Assembly (NCBI GenBank): GCA_000285855.2
Contig: HE978651.1
Location: 975,681-1,039,680, forward strand
Reading direction: 5' to 3'
From: Ruminococcus sp. JC304
GTDB taxonomy: Bacteria; Bacillota; Clostridia; Lachnospirales; Lachnospiraceae
Length of the DNA: 64,000 nt
Shown: positions 37,386-46,677 of the stretch, one piece after another
Position numbering within the stretch: position 1 is the first letter of the stretch
Layout of the letters: each line of letters begins with the position of its first letter
The notes under the pieces: model-generated
What the model saw: only the letters and a program-made list of their open reading frames with translations
Databases searched by the model: none
Told to the model about the DNA's origin: nothing
Made by a program: the position numbers and the translations under genes

Positions 37386-37414
37386 TTGAAAAATTGTGTG
37401 AGTAGTTATACAAT
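37386..37414 (+). promoter_or_regulatory. Promoter for lacI
   Basis: TTGAAA, a 17-bp spacer and TACAAT. The predicted start is near 37421, so the operator just downstream lies in the early transcribed region, suiting repression. Confidence 0.6.
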
Positions 37415-37431
37415 AGATATAAATAAAAGCA

Positions 37432-37445
37432 CGAAAACGATTACG
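37432..37445. promoter_or_regulatory. LacI-family operator
   Basis: CGAAAACGATTACG fits the palindrome CGNAANCGNTTNCG with the central CG usual for LacI-family operators. Its position between the lacI promoter and gene suggests autoregulation, and the related sequence upstream of the GH94 gene suggests joint control. Confidence 0.6.
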
Positions 37446-37508
37446 AAAATTTTAGAAGGAAAGGAGTTACTGTTCACGGAGTGTATAGTGACAGATTGAG
37501 GCGTAAAT

Positions 37509-38522
37509 ATGGTTTCCATGAAAGAAATTGCAAAAAAATGTAATGTTTCTGTGGCAAGCGTAAGCAAAGCGCTGAACGGTTATTCAGATATCAGTGAAGA
37601 GACGAGGAAACTGATTTTGAAAACTGCCTCGGAAATGGGATATCTGCCCAATTCCTCTGCCAGAACATTAAAGACAAAGAGAAGCTACAATATTGGAGTT
37701 ATGTTTGTAGATGAAGCACGCAGCGGACTTACCCATAATTATTTTAATCATGTGCTTGAAAGCTTTAAACGGACTGCAGAGGAGAGAGGTTATGATATTA
37801 CCTTTACCAGCGGTAAAATCTCAGGACAGAAGTTAAGCTATTATGAACATTGTCGCTATAGAGGGGTAGACGGAGTGGTGATCGCCTGTGTTGACTTTTA
37901 TACAGATGAAGTGCAGGAACTGATCCGCTCAGAGATTCCGGTGGTGACGATTGACCATGTTTTTGACGGGAATATTGCAGTGGTTTCCAACAACAGTCAG
38001 GGTATGGAGGAGCTGGTGAGCTATATCTACGAGCAGGGTCACAGAAAGATTGCCTATATCCACGGTGACAATACCTCTGTTACCAGGATGCGTCTCACCA
38101 GTTTTTACAGAACTGTGCAGAGATTGGGGGTTCAGATTCCGGATGAATATGTAAAAGAAAGCCCATACAGAGATGCAGACAGTGCAGCACGGACAACCGG
38201 TGAACTGCTGGAACTTCCGGATCCTCCTACCTGTATTATTTATCCGGATGATTATGCTGCTATTGGAGGAATTAACGAGATCAGAGAAAGAGGATTACGA
38301 ATTCCTGATGATATTTCTATTGCAGGTTATGATGGAATTGATATTGCGAAAATTCTGGAGCCAAAGCTCACCACCCTTTGTCAGGACACAGCGGCAATTG
38401 GCAGGATAGCTGCGGAGAAGCTGATCGATCTGATTGAGAATCCCAAGACTACATTGATTGATCGTTTTTCAGTAGACGGAACTTTGTTTAAGGGGGCATC
38501 TGTGAAAAAAATAAAAAAATAA
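37509..38522 (+). CDS. LacI-family transcriptional regulator
   Basis: A 337-residue repressor: N-terminal HTH with MKEIAKKCNVSVASVSKALNGYSDISEETRKLI and hinge helix, followed by a periplasmic-binding-like effector domain. Located divergently from the cellobiose phosphorylase-like gene, it probably responds to that disaccharide or a derivative. The gene itself looks intact. Its final 218 bp plus the stop region form the left copy of the 220-bp direct repeat, the right copy lying 8.4 kb away. An alternative start two codons on (ATG AAA GAA) is possible; AAAGGAG lies about 45 bp upstream and is not helpful. Confidence 0.92.
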   Translation: MVSMKEIAKKCNVSVASVSKALNGYSDISEETRKLILKTASEMGYLPNSSARTLKTKRSYNIGVMFVDEARSGLTHNYFNHVLESFKRTAEERGYDITFTSGKISGQKLSYYEHCRYRGVDGVVIACVDFYTDEVQELIRSEIPVVTIDHVFDGNIAVVSNNSQGMEELVSYIYEQGHRKIAYIHGDNTSVTRMRLTSFYRTVQRLGVQIPDEYVKESPYRDADSAARTTGELLELPDPPTCIIYPDDYAAIGGINEIRERGLRIPDDISIAGYDGIDIAKILEPKLTTLCQDTAAIGRIAAEKLIDLIENPKTTLIDRFSVDGTLFKGASVKKIKK

Positions 38523-38524
38523 GA
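38305..38524. repeat. 220-bp direct repeat, left copy (lacI 3' end)
   Basis: Identical by eye, base for base, to 46733-46952. It starts in the lacI codons for Pro-Asp-Asp-Ile and ends two bases beyond the TAA. Left of it the sequence is intact lacI; right of it is foreign DNA. The offset between copies is 8,428 bp. Confidence 0.95.
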
Positions 38525-39309
38525 AGTGCGCAGCAGCCATTTGGGAATTTGAGGATTACACAAGCAGTACGAAGGGCGTAAAAAGACTGGCTAATAAGGT
38601 AGTACCGGGAGAGAAAAGATGTCTGTATCATGCCAATGGAATGGATATATACAATCATGAATTGTATGTTACCTGTGCGGAACCTAATGGAAAAGGTGAA
38701 TATTCGGTTGTGAAGCTTACTATGGGCAGTACATCTGAAGAATGGCCCTATAATAGGTATACCTGGGAAAACCGGACAAACGCAATCAGCCATTACAAAG
38801 GCAATCAGTTTATTCTTCTTACCGAAACCGGTGCAGAGGGTGAAGAAGATAAAAAAATATATAAACTGTGTATTGTACACTTCTCAGCAGGAAAAGTTGT
38901 GGTTGATCAAACAAAATATTTTATGAATACCGGTTATGAAGTGCTTCAGGGAATCAATTACAGTGACAAATACGGATTATTTATTGTTACGACGAAAAAA
39001 CTGGAATATTTTCCTAATGGTGATGTGCAAACCAGTGGAAGCAGGGTACTACACATTGATATGAGCAGAACTAAAACAATGAAATTTAAAGATGGCAAGA
39101 AATATCCTGTTTTAATTCCGGATTTTGCCTTTAACAATGAACTGGATGAATCAAAGTTCTTTAGTTTTGAAATGGAATCCGTAGCGATTGACAGAAATAC
39201 AAACAATATGATTGTGTCGGTTAATGCGAACAGTCCGATTGCGGGCGATAATGGTAAACATCCGGGGGAAGACTACATCTACAGATTTTCTTCCATTGAA
39301 TTTAAATAA
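38525..39309 (+). pseudogene. 5'-truncated gene for a probable secreted beta-rich protein
   Basis: An open frame without a start continues from the repeat joint and ends at 39309. The first ATG gives 222 residues, but the preceding 38 codons are in the same frame and read as natural protein, including a GEKRCLYHANGMD segment. The product resembles a beta-propeller-like secreted protein, with repeated short YxV/LT strands, but I do not recognise the family. The upstream part, including any signal peptide, has been removed by the event that joined this DNA to lacI. Confidence 0.7.
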
Positions 39310-39350
39310 CGAAACTTATCTTTACAGAGATTGGGTTCCTGCAAAGGTAG

Positions 39351-39378
39351 AAAAAAGCGGCTTTTCAAGCCGCTTTTT
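39351..39378. terminator. Terminator after the truncated gene
   Basis: A strong stem (AAAAAGCGGCTT arms) with A-run on the left and T-run on the right. Confidence 0.88.
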
Positions 39379-39413
39379 CTGCATAGTTAAATATGTTAAA
39401 TAAAAAAAGATTG

Positions 39414-39442
39414 TTGAAAAAATATTACATATATGATACAAT
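39414..39442 (+). promoter_or_regulatory. Promoter for the secreted-protein gene
   Basis: TTGAAA, a 17-bp spacer and TACAAT. Confidence 0.6.
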
Positions 39443-39476
39443 TGTTAACATAAACGTAACATGATAACGAGGTATA

Positions 39477-41006
39477 ATGATGGAAAGAAGGCAAAGTATT
39501 ATGAGAAGGAGAGGCAAAACATTTTTATCGCTGTTTCTTTCTGCTGTGATCGTTACCGGTCAGCCGGTATTGGCAGCCGATTTTTCTGCTGGAGAGGAAA
39601 CATTTATTTCGGAAACCACAGAGCAGGAAGGCGATGTATCGGAAGCTTCAGCTATTTTCGAGGATACTGTGGATTCAGACAGTGAAATGAGATATGAGAA
39701 ATATGAGGCGACAGTTTCTAGTGAAATCCTTGATTTGGGACAGACTGGAGTAAACGGCAGTGGTTGGGGGTGGGAAAGGCTGGAGATAAAAAATACAGGC
39801 ACAGAGGCTTGGCATATCAAATCTATCTCAGAATTGAATGATTTTACACTTGAGCCGTTTGATTATCCGTTTCAGGGAAGGTTTCCAATGGAAGTTGGGA
39901 ATAAGGTTAAGCCCGGAGAAGCTGTTGCAGCGGATATTTATGTAAAGAAAAATCTTTCTCCGGGAATTCATGAAGAAACCTTTGTCATGGAAACAGAAGA
40001 AGGCATTCAGGCGAAGTGTAGGATACGGGTTCTTATTCGCGGCGCATCTGATCAGGATTATGAGGTGAACTGCAGACCGAATAGCGGTACGAGATTTCTC
40101 ACAATTACCCCTGAAGAATACGACTGGTGGGATAATACAGATCCGGATCCGGATATGTTTATGTGTCCAAAACGCAGTATATGGATATATAACAATGGAA
40201 AAAATCCTGTTACGGTTGATTTTGAGAATACGGAACATTTCTGGGCGTACCTTGATGATTATGAAACGGGGGTTATTATGCCCGGAGAAGGTACAACGGT
40301 TTATCTTCGTCCGAAAAAGGAAGAACAGGTAGCTACTGATATTTTTAAGGTTTCCATCACAGGAGGAATAGAATTATCTTATATAATTTCCCAGAATTGT
40401 CCTCATATTGCACCGCCTTATCCGGAAGGAGCAACGATAAAAGATGTGAAAGTACAGGGGTCAACTATTAAGGCAGCGGCTTATGACTGCGCAAACAGCG
40501 AAGGTTTCGATGCGGTTCTGACAAAGAAAAGCTGGGTTGACAGACCTGAGAATTATGTGAAGGTGGCGAAGAATCAGGATGCAAAGACCATCACCTTCAC
40601 AAATGTAAAAAACGGCACGTATTATCTGGGAATCCATGCGTACAACAGGGATTATTATGATGGAAATGTGTCCGGGAAAAGGTTTGGGGCATGGAGTTAT
40701 CCAGTAAAAGTAGTAGTAAAGAACGGAATTCCCACAGAGAGGGTGAAGATTAAAACTGTAAAAACAAGTAAAGGAGCTGTGTCTGTAACAGTTGGCGTAC
40801 CAAAAGGATTTGCAAGAGCAGATATGGAACTGAGATCTACAGGCGGAACCACCGTATATAAACGGAACAATCGGACAACCTATACAAGGATTACAGGCGT
40901 GAAGCCCGGAACCTATACTCTGAGAGTCCGCCCATGGGCCAAAATTAACGGAAGGAAAGCTTACGGAGACTGGGTATCCTGGGGAAGAAGAATCAGGGTA
41001 AAATAA
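39477..41006 (+). CDS. Secreted protein with fibronectin-like C-terminal repeats
   Basis: A 509-residue protein with a Sec signal peptide (RRRGKTFLSLFLSAVIVTG, cleavage near VLAAD). An Asp/Glu-rich linker is followed by beta-sandwich segments, including a domain beginning VSSEILDLGQ that recalls abnormal-spindle/Hydin-type domains, and C-terminal fn3-like units (GVKPGTYTLRVRPWAKINGRKAYGDWVSW). Such proteins are common on or near the Lachnospiraceae surface. Two starts are possible, 39477 or the ATG at 39501 before RRRGK; the first has a GAGG site. Substrate or partner unknown. Confidence 0.75.
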   Translation: MMERRQSIMRRRGKTFLSLFLSAVIVTGQPVLAADFSAGEETFISETTEQEGDVSEASAIFEDTVDSDSEMRYEKYEATVSSEILDLGQTGVNGSGWGWERLEIKNTGTEAWHIKSISELNDFTLEPFDYPFQGRFPMEVGNKVKPGEAVAADIYVKKNLSPGIHEETFVMETEEGIQAKCRIRVLIRGASDQDYEVNCRPNSGTRFLTITPEEYDWWDNTDPDPDMFMCPKRSIWIYNNGKNPVTVDFENTEHFWAYLDDYETGVIMPGEGTTVYLRPKKEEQVATDIFKVSITGGIELSYIISQNCPHIAPPYPEGATIKDVKVQGSTIKAAAYDCANSEGFDAVLTKKSWVDRPENYVKVAKNQDAKTITFTNVKNGTYYLGIHAYNRDYYDGNVSGKRFGAWSYPVKVVVKNGIPTERVKIKTVKTSKGAVSVTVGVPKGFARADMELRSTGGTTVYKRNNRTTYTRITGVKPGTYTLRVRPWAKINGRKAYGDWVSWGRRIRVK

Positions 41007-41409
41007 AAAGAAACAGACAACGGCCCCTTGTTTAGAAAAGTTTAAATTGGTTTGAGAAAGAGAAAAGTAAATTCTGTAAAGTTGACTTCACAAAACCTGA
41101 AAAACAGAAAGAGAGCTGCCAGACAGCAGAAGAAAAAACAGAACGGACAAAAAAGACGGATTGATTACATAATAGGAAACTGAAAACATGCGACAATCTG
41201 CAGGGATACCGGGGTTAGGCTGAAACACTATATCACGGAACCGTCTATGTAGTACAGCAAAATAGGCTGTCCTCATACCGAGGGTTTCCACTTCAGTAAG
41301 CCTGAGAAGTGTCAAACTGACACTTCCTCAAACATACTAAGGTCACAACTTTCATTGCATCCACAGTCACAACAAAAAATAGAGTATTCCCTTCAATGCG
41401 TGCGATATT
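41007..41409. other. Noncoding stretch with a 9-bp hairpin
   Basis: Four hundred bases without a credible gene. The only structure seen is a perfect hairpin with arms GAAGTGTCA and TGACACTTC at 41306-41326, extended outward by TGAG/CTCA around a single bulged C. No T-run follows, so it is not a standard terminator. The rest looks like decayed sequence. Confidence 0.5.
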
Positions 41410-41619
41410 TCACTTGTGATTGTGATCTCGTGTTTCCATACAGCCGCACGGACAAGAAATATATTCCTTTCCCTCTTTGATTTCAATAATTTCCCAGGTA
41501 TGTTCATGAGAAGTGAAGGGTTTATCCAAACAGACATGTCCATGCACAGTTGAAATAGTTGCAACGATGGCCATTGTAGCAATGCACCCAATAATTAGGT
41601 TTTTTGATTTTGCTTGCAT
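41410..41619 (-). CDS. Small His/Cys-rich exported protein
   Basis: A 69-residue protein with an N-terminal hydrophobic helix (NLIIGCIATMAIVATIS) that should be a signal anchor or peptide. The short outer part is rich in metal-type ligands: HGHVC, SHEHTW, SCPCGCMETRDHNH. Metal binding is inference. The start was placed at the ATG 8 bases after an AAAGGAGA site. A perfect 7-bp hairpin with arms GGCGTTT (41654-41670) lies upstream of the gene. I do not know the family. Confidence 0.6.
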   Translation of the reverse strand: MQAKSKNLIIGCIATMAIVATISTVHGHVCLDKPFTSHEHTWEIIEIKEGKEYISCPCGCMETRDHNHK

Positions 41620-41789
41620 ATATTTGTCTCCTTTCATTTAGTGAATACGTATAGGCGTTTGCGAAACGCCAAACACTGCATAAATACGGTGTTTTTTGTC
41701 GTTAAAATAAAATATCTCCTCAAGGTTTATGGTAAAATAGAATTGACTAGAAACTAATTAACCAATCCACCTAAAGGAGATATACCTAC

Positions 41790-41927
41790 ATGATAACATA
41801 TAAACAGCTCACTTTGGCAGAAATTTTTGAATATAGAACGAAAATAAGTTTCTGCACCATTGGGGGAATACTACGAATTGTAGATGAAGATAAGAGCATG
41901 AAACAGAAATTTGAAGAGAAAGCGTAA
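41790..41927 (+). pseudogene. 5' remnant of an insertion-sequence transposase gene
   Basis: A 45-codon frame behind an AAAGGAGA site begins ITYKQLTLAEIFE, which resembles the first residues of a transposase common in Lachnospiraceae. After about 14 residues the similarity is lost and the frame soon stops. The upstream 90 bp, with a GTTAAAATAAAATATCTCC stretch, could be the IS terminal region. Recognition is from memory. Confidence 0.4.
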
Positions 41928-42021
41928 CCAAAGCATAAGAAATACGATGTTTATTATGAGAGCCTTTTTTGTTATGATATTTGCACAGGATGTTTGAAAG
42001 TACGAAATCGGAGAAAGCTGT

Positions 42022-42617
42022 ATGGAAGATACTTATATTATAGACTTGTTCTGGAGAAGAGATGAAAATGCAATACAATTAGTTGATAAAAAGTATAATT
42101 CCACTTGTTATTCTATTGCGTGGAAGATTCTTATGAATAGGGAAGATTCCGAGGAGTGTGTAAATGATACATGGTTTGCGGCATGGCGGTATATCCCACC
42201 CCAAAGGCCGCCAAAACTGGTAGCTTTCTTAGGAAAAATTACAAGAGGATTCGCAATTGATATGTTAAGAAAAAAGCATGCGGCAAAACGGATGGATATG
42301 CATATTGCAAACATAACGGAAGAGGTAGAAAGTTTAAATACCGCTAGAACGCATATTTTAGATGAACATATGGAAGCTGAGGAACTGATAGAAATCATCA
42401 ATCGTTTCCTGGGCGGTTTATCTGACAGGGACAGGGATATTTTGTCCAGAGATATTGGGTAATGGAATCCATTAAAAATATTGCCGCCAGACATAAGATG
42501 TCAGAAGGGGCAATTAAGCAGAATCTGCTGCGGAATAAAAGGAAACTGAAAAAGATATGTATAAATTTATCATACATATATTTTTATCAATGTCATTTAG
42601 ATAAGCATTTCGTCTGA
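42022..42617 (+). pseudogene. Sigma-70 family RNA polymerase sigma factor, frameshifted in region 4
   Basis: The first 138 codons encode a typical sigma-70 family start with region 2: KKYNSTCYSIAWKIL, DSEECVNDTWFAAW and IPPQRPPKLVAFLGKITR. At about 42438 the frame is lost and stops at 42462. In another frame the C-terminal region 4 resumes: YFVQRYWVMESIKNIAARHKMSEGAIKQNL. Adding one T to the TTTT at 42438-42441 restores the join. The C-terminus after this is unusual and ends at 42617. No anti-sigma gene follows. A GGAGAAAG site precedes the ATG. Confidence 0.8.
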
Positions 42618-42750
42618 TAAAAACAGTATATCACGTTATTTGACTTTAGAAAACATGGTTCAGTTAAGAAATATTATGTTCAATGGGAAGTCCTGTCTGC
42701 CCCCCCCAGATGACTACCTGTGAAGAACATAAAATACAATTTCGTATACC

Positions 42751-42775
42751 AAAAAGACAGATTGCAGATCTGTCT
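42751..42775 (-). terminator. Terminator for the transposase
   Basis: An 8-bp stem (AGACAGAT at 42755-42762 and ATCTGTCT at 42768-42775). Read on the minus strand it is followed by T5. Confidence 0.65.
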
Positions 42776-42802
42776 GAAAAAGAAGTATAATAGTGATGAT
42801 AT

Positions 42803-44110
42803 TTAAGCCGCTCGATACATGAAATCCCTATTTCTCTTTGGACGGAGGCGGATAGGATATTTACGGTTGCTCCTGACTGGTGTCAGGTGCTTTTGTATGA
42901 GAAGCATGGTCTCAATTTCGTCACTGCTATGTTTTAAATATGCTCTGCATATGTTGACTGCGGTGGCGAAATTTATTTTGTAGATATGCTTTGTGTTATC
43001 TCGTGTTCTCACAACGGCCTGAGCTGTCACAAATTCGCAGAAGTTATATAGTATCATCCGGGCATTGAGTTCCTGAAGGATCCCGTCATACTTGCTGCTA
43101 TGCCAGTTAACAAGACCTATGGTGTATTTCAGCTCACGAAAGCTTGTTTCCTCGCTCCAGCGCATTCTGTAAAGCTTTTTAATCTCTTCTAAGGGGAAGT
43201 CTTCTTCCGAAAGATTTGTGGCAATGCAGATGTAGGTCCCATTATCAAGAAGAATACGAACAATACGGAATTCGATATCATAATATGTACAGTTTTCATC
43301 CAGGAAATCCAGATCGGTAGTCTGCTGAAGAATGGTATACGTATTGGGATCCCCAAGAGTTTCTTTTGTATGGCGTCTGGTAAGAGTGGTTTTTATATGG
43401 GTATCGAACTGACTGTCAGGTAGATCATAAGCGGAAAGAATGTCGTTACTGTTGATGTCTTTCATGCGAATAATGAATTTCATATTCTTTTGAATAAGAT
43501 GAGCAAAGACATTGAAGCTTTCATATCCCCGGTCTGCCATTAAAATTGCCGGCACAGAATCGGGATAACGGTCAGTTATGGTATTCAGTGCAGCACGTTC
43601 ATGAAGCTTCTTTTTTCCCTGAACCAGAAAATCACAGTAAGTATGGTTCATGATATCGTAAAGAGCATTGACGTGAATCGCATTGTAACCCTTTTCGCCT
43701 TCATGGATAAAAGTTCTTTCATCCTCTGGGTCTCGTGCTATATTGACATCGGAACCATCACATGCTAAAAGGCGATAGCCGTGATAGGGCTGATCAGAAA
43801 GTTCCCTGCACTGTTCCACAAAAATATGGAACAGAAAGCTCCATCCTTCCGGTTGGAGTTTGAAATGCTGCTGGGTAAAAGAAGATTTTGCAGGGGCTGC
43901 AAGTGAATGCTCAAAGAAATCCAGGATTTCATTTGAAACAGATTTACTCTGCATTTGAACCATAAATTGAATATAATCATGGAAAGAAAGTTTACGGTTT
44001 CCTGTGAAATCAGCTTCCGGGTTTTGGCAGAACATGAAATGAAGTTCATCCAGTTCAGCAATGCAGTTTTCGAGTGTTGTTTTTAAGTCAGCTAAAAAGT
44101 TTTGAGTCAT
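42803..44110 (-). CDS. IS4-family transposase
   Basis: A DDE transposase of 435 residues. The first catalytic Asp is in LLACDGSDVN, the second in ILMADRGYES, and the Glu in the IS4 signature YRMRWSEETSFRELKYTIG, the Y-(2)-R-(3)-E-(6)-K motif. The gene appears intact and has its own terminator, so the element may be active. Similar proteins are widely distributed in gut Clostridia. A GCCTCC-complement ribosome site (GGAGGC) lies upstream of the ATG. Confidence 0.92.
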   Translation of the reverse strand: MTQNFLADLKTTLENCIAELDELHFMFCQNPEADFTGNRKLSFHDYIQFMVQMQSKSVSNEILDFFEHSLAAPAKSSFTQQHFKLQPEGWSFLFHIFVEQCRELSDQPYHGYRLLACDGSDVNIARDPEDERTFIHEGEKGYNAIHVNALYDIMNHTYCDFLVQGKKKLHERAALNTITDRYPDSVPAILMADRGYESFNVFAHLIQKNMKFIIRMKDINSNDILSAYDLPDSQFDTHIKTTLTRRHTKETLGDPNTYTILQQTTDLDFLDENCTYYDIEFRIVRILLDNGTYICIATNLSEEDFPLEEIKKLYRMRWSEETSFRELKYTIGLVNWHSSKYDGILQELNARMILYNFCEFVTAQAVVRTRDNTKHIYKINFATAVNICRAYLKHSSDEIETMLLIQKHLTPVRSNRKYPIRLRPKRNRDFMYRAA

Positions 44111-44225
44111 AGGGTGCCTCCTTGAAATGTGTTTATATTCAAGGCTTACATAACATATATTGCTTATCCTGTCAAATGTTTTTTGAAAAAAATGAGGATA
44201 AAAACTAAAGGAAGAGAGAAGAAAA

Positions 44226-44822
44226 ATGCAGTTATATCAGTTTGAAAAAATATACTCTCAAATGGAAAAAGAGTTTGGAAAAATCAGAAAAGGTGATGAG
44301 GAAACTTACAGTATGCTTCTTTTGCCGATGGAAAGTAATGCGTTAAAAATCCATCGAAAGTTTCCCGCTTCAAACAGCAGAAGAATGAAAGAGGCAATTG
44401 CCCTTGTATTGTTTGATATTAAATCAAGATGTACCGGAGAAAGTTTTGACACGGGAAACTTTCGCAATGAGGATAATGAACGGCTTGAAACTGCCCTGCT
44501 TATGGCATTTGATCCATACACGAATAGTGAAATAAAGGAGCTGCTTATTTCCAGAGGGAGGCAGCATGAGTTAGATTTAAAGAAAATGCAACAATACTAT
44601 AAGATTCCGGTAATGTGTCTGCTAAGGATTAAGGCTTCGATAGATACTTGGGAAAAGAATGCTGGAACGAATGGATACTTCGATTTTATAGAGGGATACA
44701 TGGGAACATCCATTACGGGAGATGAAATGAAATATTCGGTGATGATGCAAGATTTGTACTATTTATCGTATAGCCGTCGTCTAAACAGAGTGTGTTCAAA
44801 TATTCAACAACACTCTGTTTAA
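44226..44822 (+). CDS. Hypothetical protein, 198 residues
   Basis: A predicted soluble, mostly helical protein that I cannot assign. The first 75 residues are Lys/Arg- and Glu-rich; later segments read FDPYTNSEIKELLISRGRQHELDLKKMQQYYK and include a Cys pair only in isolation. No signal peptide or membrane helix is seen. An AAAGGAAGAGAG site precedes the start. A 10-bp hairpin (AAACAGAGTG arm) overlaps its stop codon and may act as a weak terminator. It starts about 50 bp right of the IS4 boundary. Confidence 0.6.
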   Translation: MQLYQFEKIYSQMEKEFGKIRKGDEETYSMLLLPMESNALKIHRKFPASNSRRMKEAIALVLFDIKSRCTGESFDTGNFRNEDNERLETALLMAFDPYTNSEIKELLISRGRQHELDLKKMQQYYKIPVMCLLRIKASIDTWEKNAGTNGYFDFIEGYMGTSITGDEMKYSVMMQDLYYLSYSRRLNRVCSNIQQHSV

Positions 44823-44951
44823 ATTGTCACGCAGGCTTAACTAAATGACATTGAGGAATTATTATTTGTGTTAAAGATTTGGAAAAACACAATAATTCAG
44901 TTAATAAATCTGAAAATATGCAGTAATAGAAGAGAAAGAAATGACAAAATC

Positions 44952-45717
44952 ATGAAAAAAGCTACACTATATTTACTGATGATTTCTTTGATAGGAATGC
45001 TGGAAGTGCCTGTACATGCGGCAGATGTGTATGCGGATGAATCAACGGAGTTATATTCTTTTGATGAAGGAGCAATGTGCGATGATGATTTCGCAACGGA
45101 GTGTCAAGCAGACGTGAGCGATAAAAAACTACAGCAAGATTTTGAATCGGCCATGAAAGATGGAATTGGTCTGGGACTGGATGATTTTTTAGAAACTTCA
45201 TATTCTGGAAACAGCACTGGCTCAACGCAGTCAGACAGTGAGGCCGAAGTATTAGAGGCAGATTTTGAAGCTGCTATGCAGGATGACAACATAAAACTAT
45301 CAGAAGCAGGAATTGAATCCATGAATTTGATTTCCACTAATGACGACAATATAGACGCAGAATATGCCGCTGAAATTAATGAGTGGGAATCAAAGCCAAT
45401 TTTAACAAGGGCTGCTTCGACAGTGAGCAGGGTAGAGTATGGACAGCAGTGGAGAATATACAGAAAAAGTGACAATGCAACGATGGTACAGTGGGTTTTA
45501 AGGGGACTGTTCTTATATAATGGCTAGCCAGTGTAAACAGACATCTATGAACTGATATAATAATGCATCTAATACTTTTACGGTTACTTCAAAGTCACAC
45601 TATCCATCCGGAATGTATGCAGTGGGAAATTGCAAAGCGGTACAGAAAAAGGGTGGAAAATTGTATTCACATGTTCTCCGGATTGGGGTAACACCTACAG
45701 GAAAAGTAGTTAAGTAA
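44952..45717 (+). pseudogene. Broken gene for a secreted protein
   Basis: The gene begins MKKATLYLLMISLIGMLEVPVHAAD, a signal peptide, behind an AGAGAAAGAAA site. An acidic region with two similar FE(S/A)AM units follows. The frame stops at 45527, but a C-terminal part rich in beta-type residues (TSKSHYPSGMYAVGNCKAVQKK) continues in a different frame to 45717. Joining them needs more than one indel around 45485-45560 and suppression of a stop, so the gene is decaying. The original family was probably a Lachnospiraceae secreted protein with an fn3-like C-terminus. Confidence 0.65.
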
Positions 45718-45763
45718 CAATGATGTTGGAAATGGCAGAAGTAAAAAATACCATTTAAGACCT

Positions 45764-45794
45764 GGAAGAGGATGCATGATTCTCTTCCTGTTTT
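45764..45794 (+). terminator. Terminator after the broken secreted gene
   Basis: A 7-bp stem (GGAAGAG / CTCTTCC) with an 11-nt loop, followed by TGTTTTG. Confidence 0.6.
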
Positions 45795-45864
45795 GTCGAA
45801 AAAATCTTATTGCATAAGTATAATGAAAGCACTTATAATAAGAATATGAAAAGAAAGTGAATGA

Positions 45865-46677
45865 ATGCAGGTGTTGAATTTAGACGAGAAAAATACAGAA
45901 CGCATGGACGCCATTAACAAGTTTACGTTAATGGATGATACGTTTATGACACAGGTGTTTTCCAGTGATTTAGAGTGTACTGAGGAACTCTTGAAGATCA
46001 TTTTAAAAAGAGATGATCTGACGGTAACGAAATCTGTTACACAGTTGACGATTGGAAATTTGTTTGGACGATCTGTCAGATTAGATATATACGCTAATGA
46101 TTCCGAAGGAAAACAGTACGATATCGAGGTCCAACAGGATGATAGTGGGGCAGTACCAGAACGTGCCAGATTAAACAGCTCATTATTTGATACCAGACTT
46201 ACAACATCAGGAAGTAAATATACAGAGATGCCAGAGACATATATCATATTTATAACGTCTAATGATGTGTTGGTAGGTGGACTTCCGATTTATACAATAG
46301 AAAGAACAGTACAGGAAACAGGGAAACTGTTTAATGATAAAGCACATATTGTATATGTAAATGGCTCTTACAGAGGAGATGATGAGGTTGGCTGGCTAAT
46401 GCATGATTTTAACTGTGTTAATTATCACGAAATGCATAATGCAAAAATAGCTGCGAGAGTAAGATATTTTAAAGAGGAACCGAAAGGAGTGGCTGATATG
46501 TGCAAGACGATGCAGGTAATTGTAGATAGAGAACGTGATGAGGCAGAAGTAAGCAGAAGTAAAAAAATCGCATGGAATATGTGGAAAAATGGAGAGCATG
46601 ATCTTGATAAAATTGCAGAGACCACATTGCTGTCTGTTGAGCAGGTACGAGAGGCTATTACACAAAAGAAAGCGTAA
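45865..46677 (+). CDS. Rpn-family recombination-promoting nuclease / PD-(D/E)XK transposase
   Basis: A 270-residue protein of the Rpn-like PD-(D/E)XK family. The catalytic core is visible as KFTLMDDTFMTQVF near the start, then RLDIYANDSEGKQYDIEVQQ, giving Asp...ExQ, and further TYIIFITSND. Members were named transposases because they co-occur with mobile DNA; some promote RecA-independent recombination. Its location beside the right repeat is suggestive, since no integrase is present, but that link is speculation. The ribosome site is weak; an ATG 13 codons in is an alternative start. Confidence 0.85.
   Translation: MQVLNLDEKNTERMDAINKFTLMDDTFMTQVFSSDLECTEELLKIILKRDDLTVTKSVTQLTIGNLFGRSVRLDIYANDSEGKQYDIEVQQDDSGAVPERARLNSSLFDTRLTTSGSKYTEMPETYIIFITSNDVLVGGLPIYTIERTVQETGKLFNDKAHIVYVNGSYRGDDEVGWLMHDFNCVNYHEMHNAKIAARVRYFKEEPKGVADMCKTMQVIVDRERDEAEVSRSKKIAWNMWKNGEHDLDKIAETTLLSVEQVREAITQKKA

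Larger units (their letters stand above)
42638..44177 (-). mobile_element. IS4-family insertion sequence (ends approximate)
   Basis: A single transposase gene with short flanks. The edges were chosen by a 7-bp inverted match (ATTTGAC at 42638 and GTCAAAT at 44171), which is too short to be certain. Length about 1.54 kb, usual for IS4 elements. No target duplication was identified. Confidence 0.5.
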
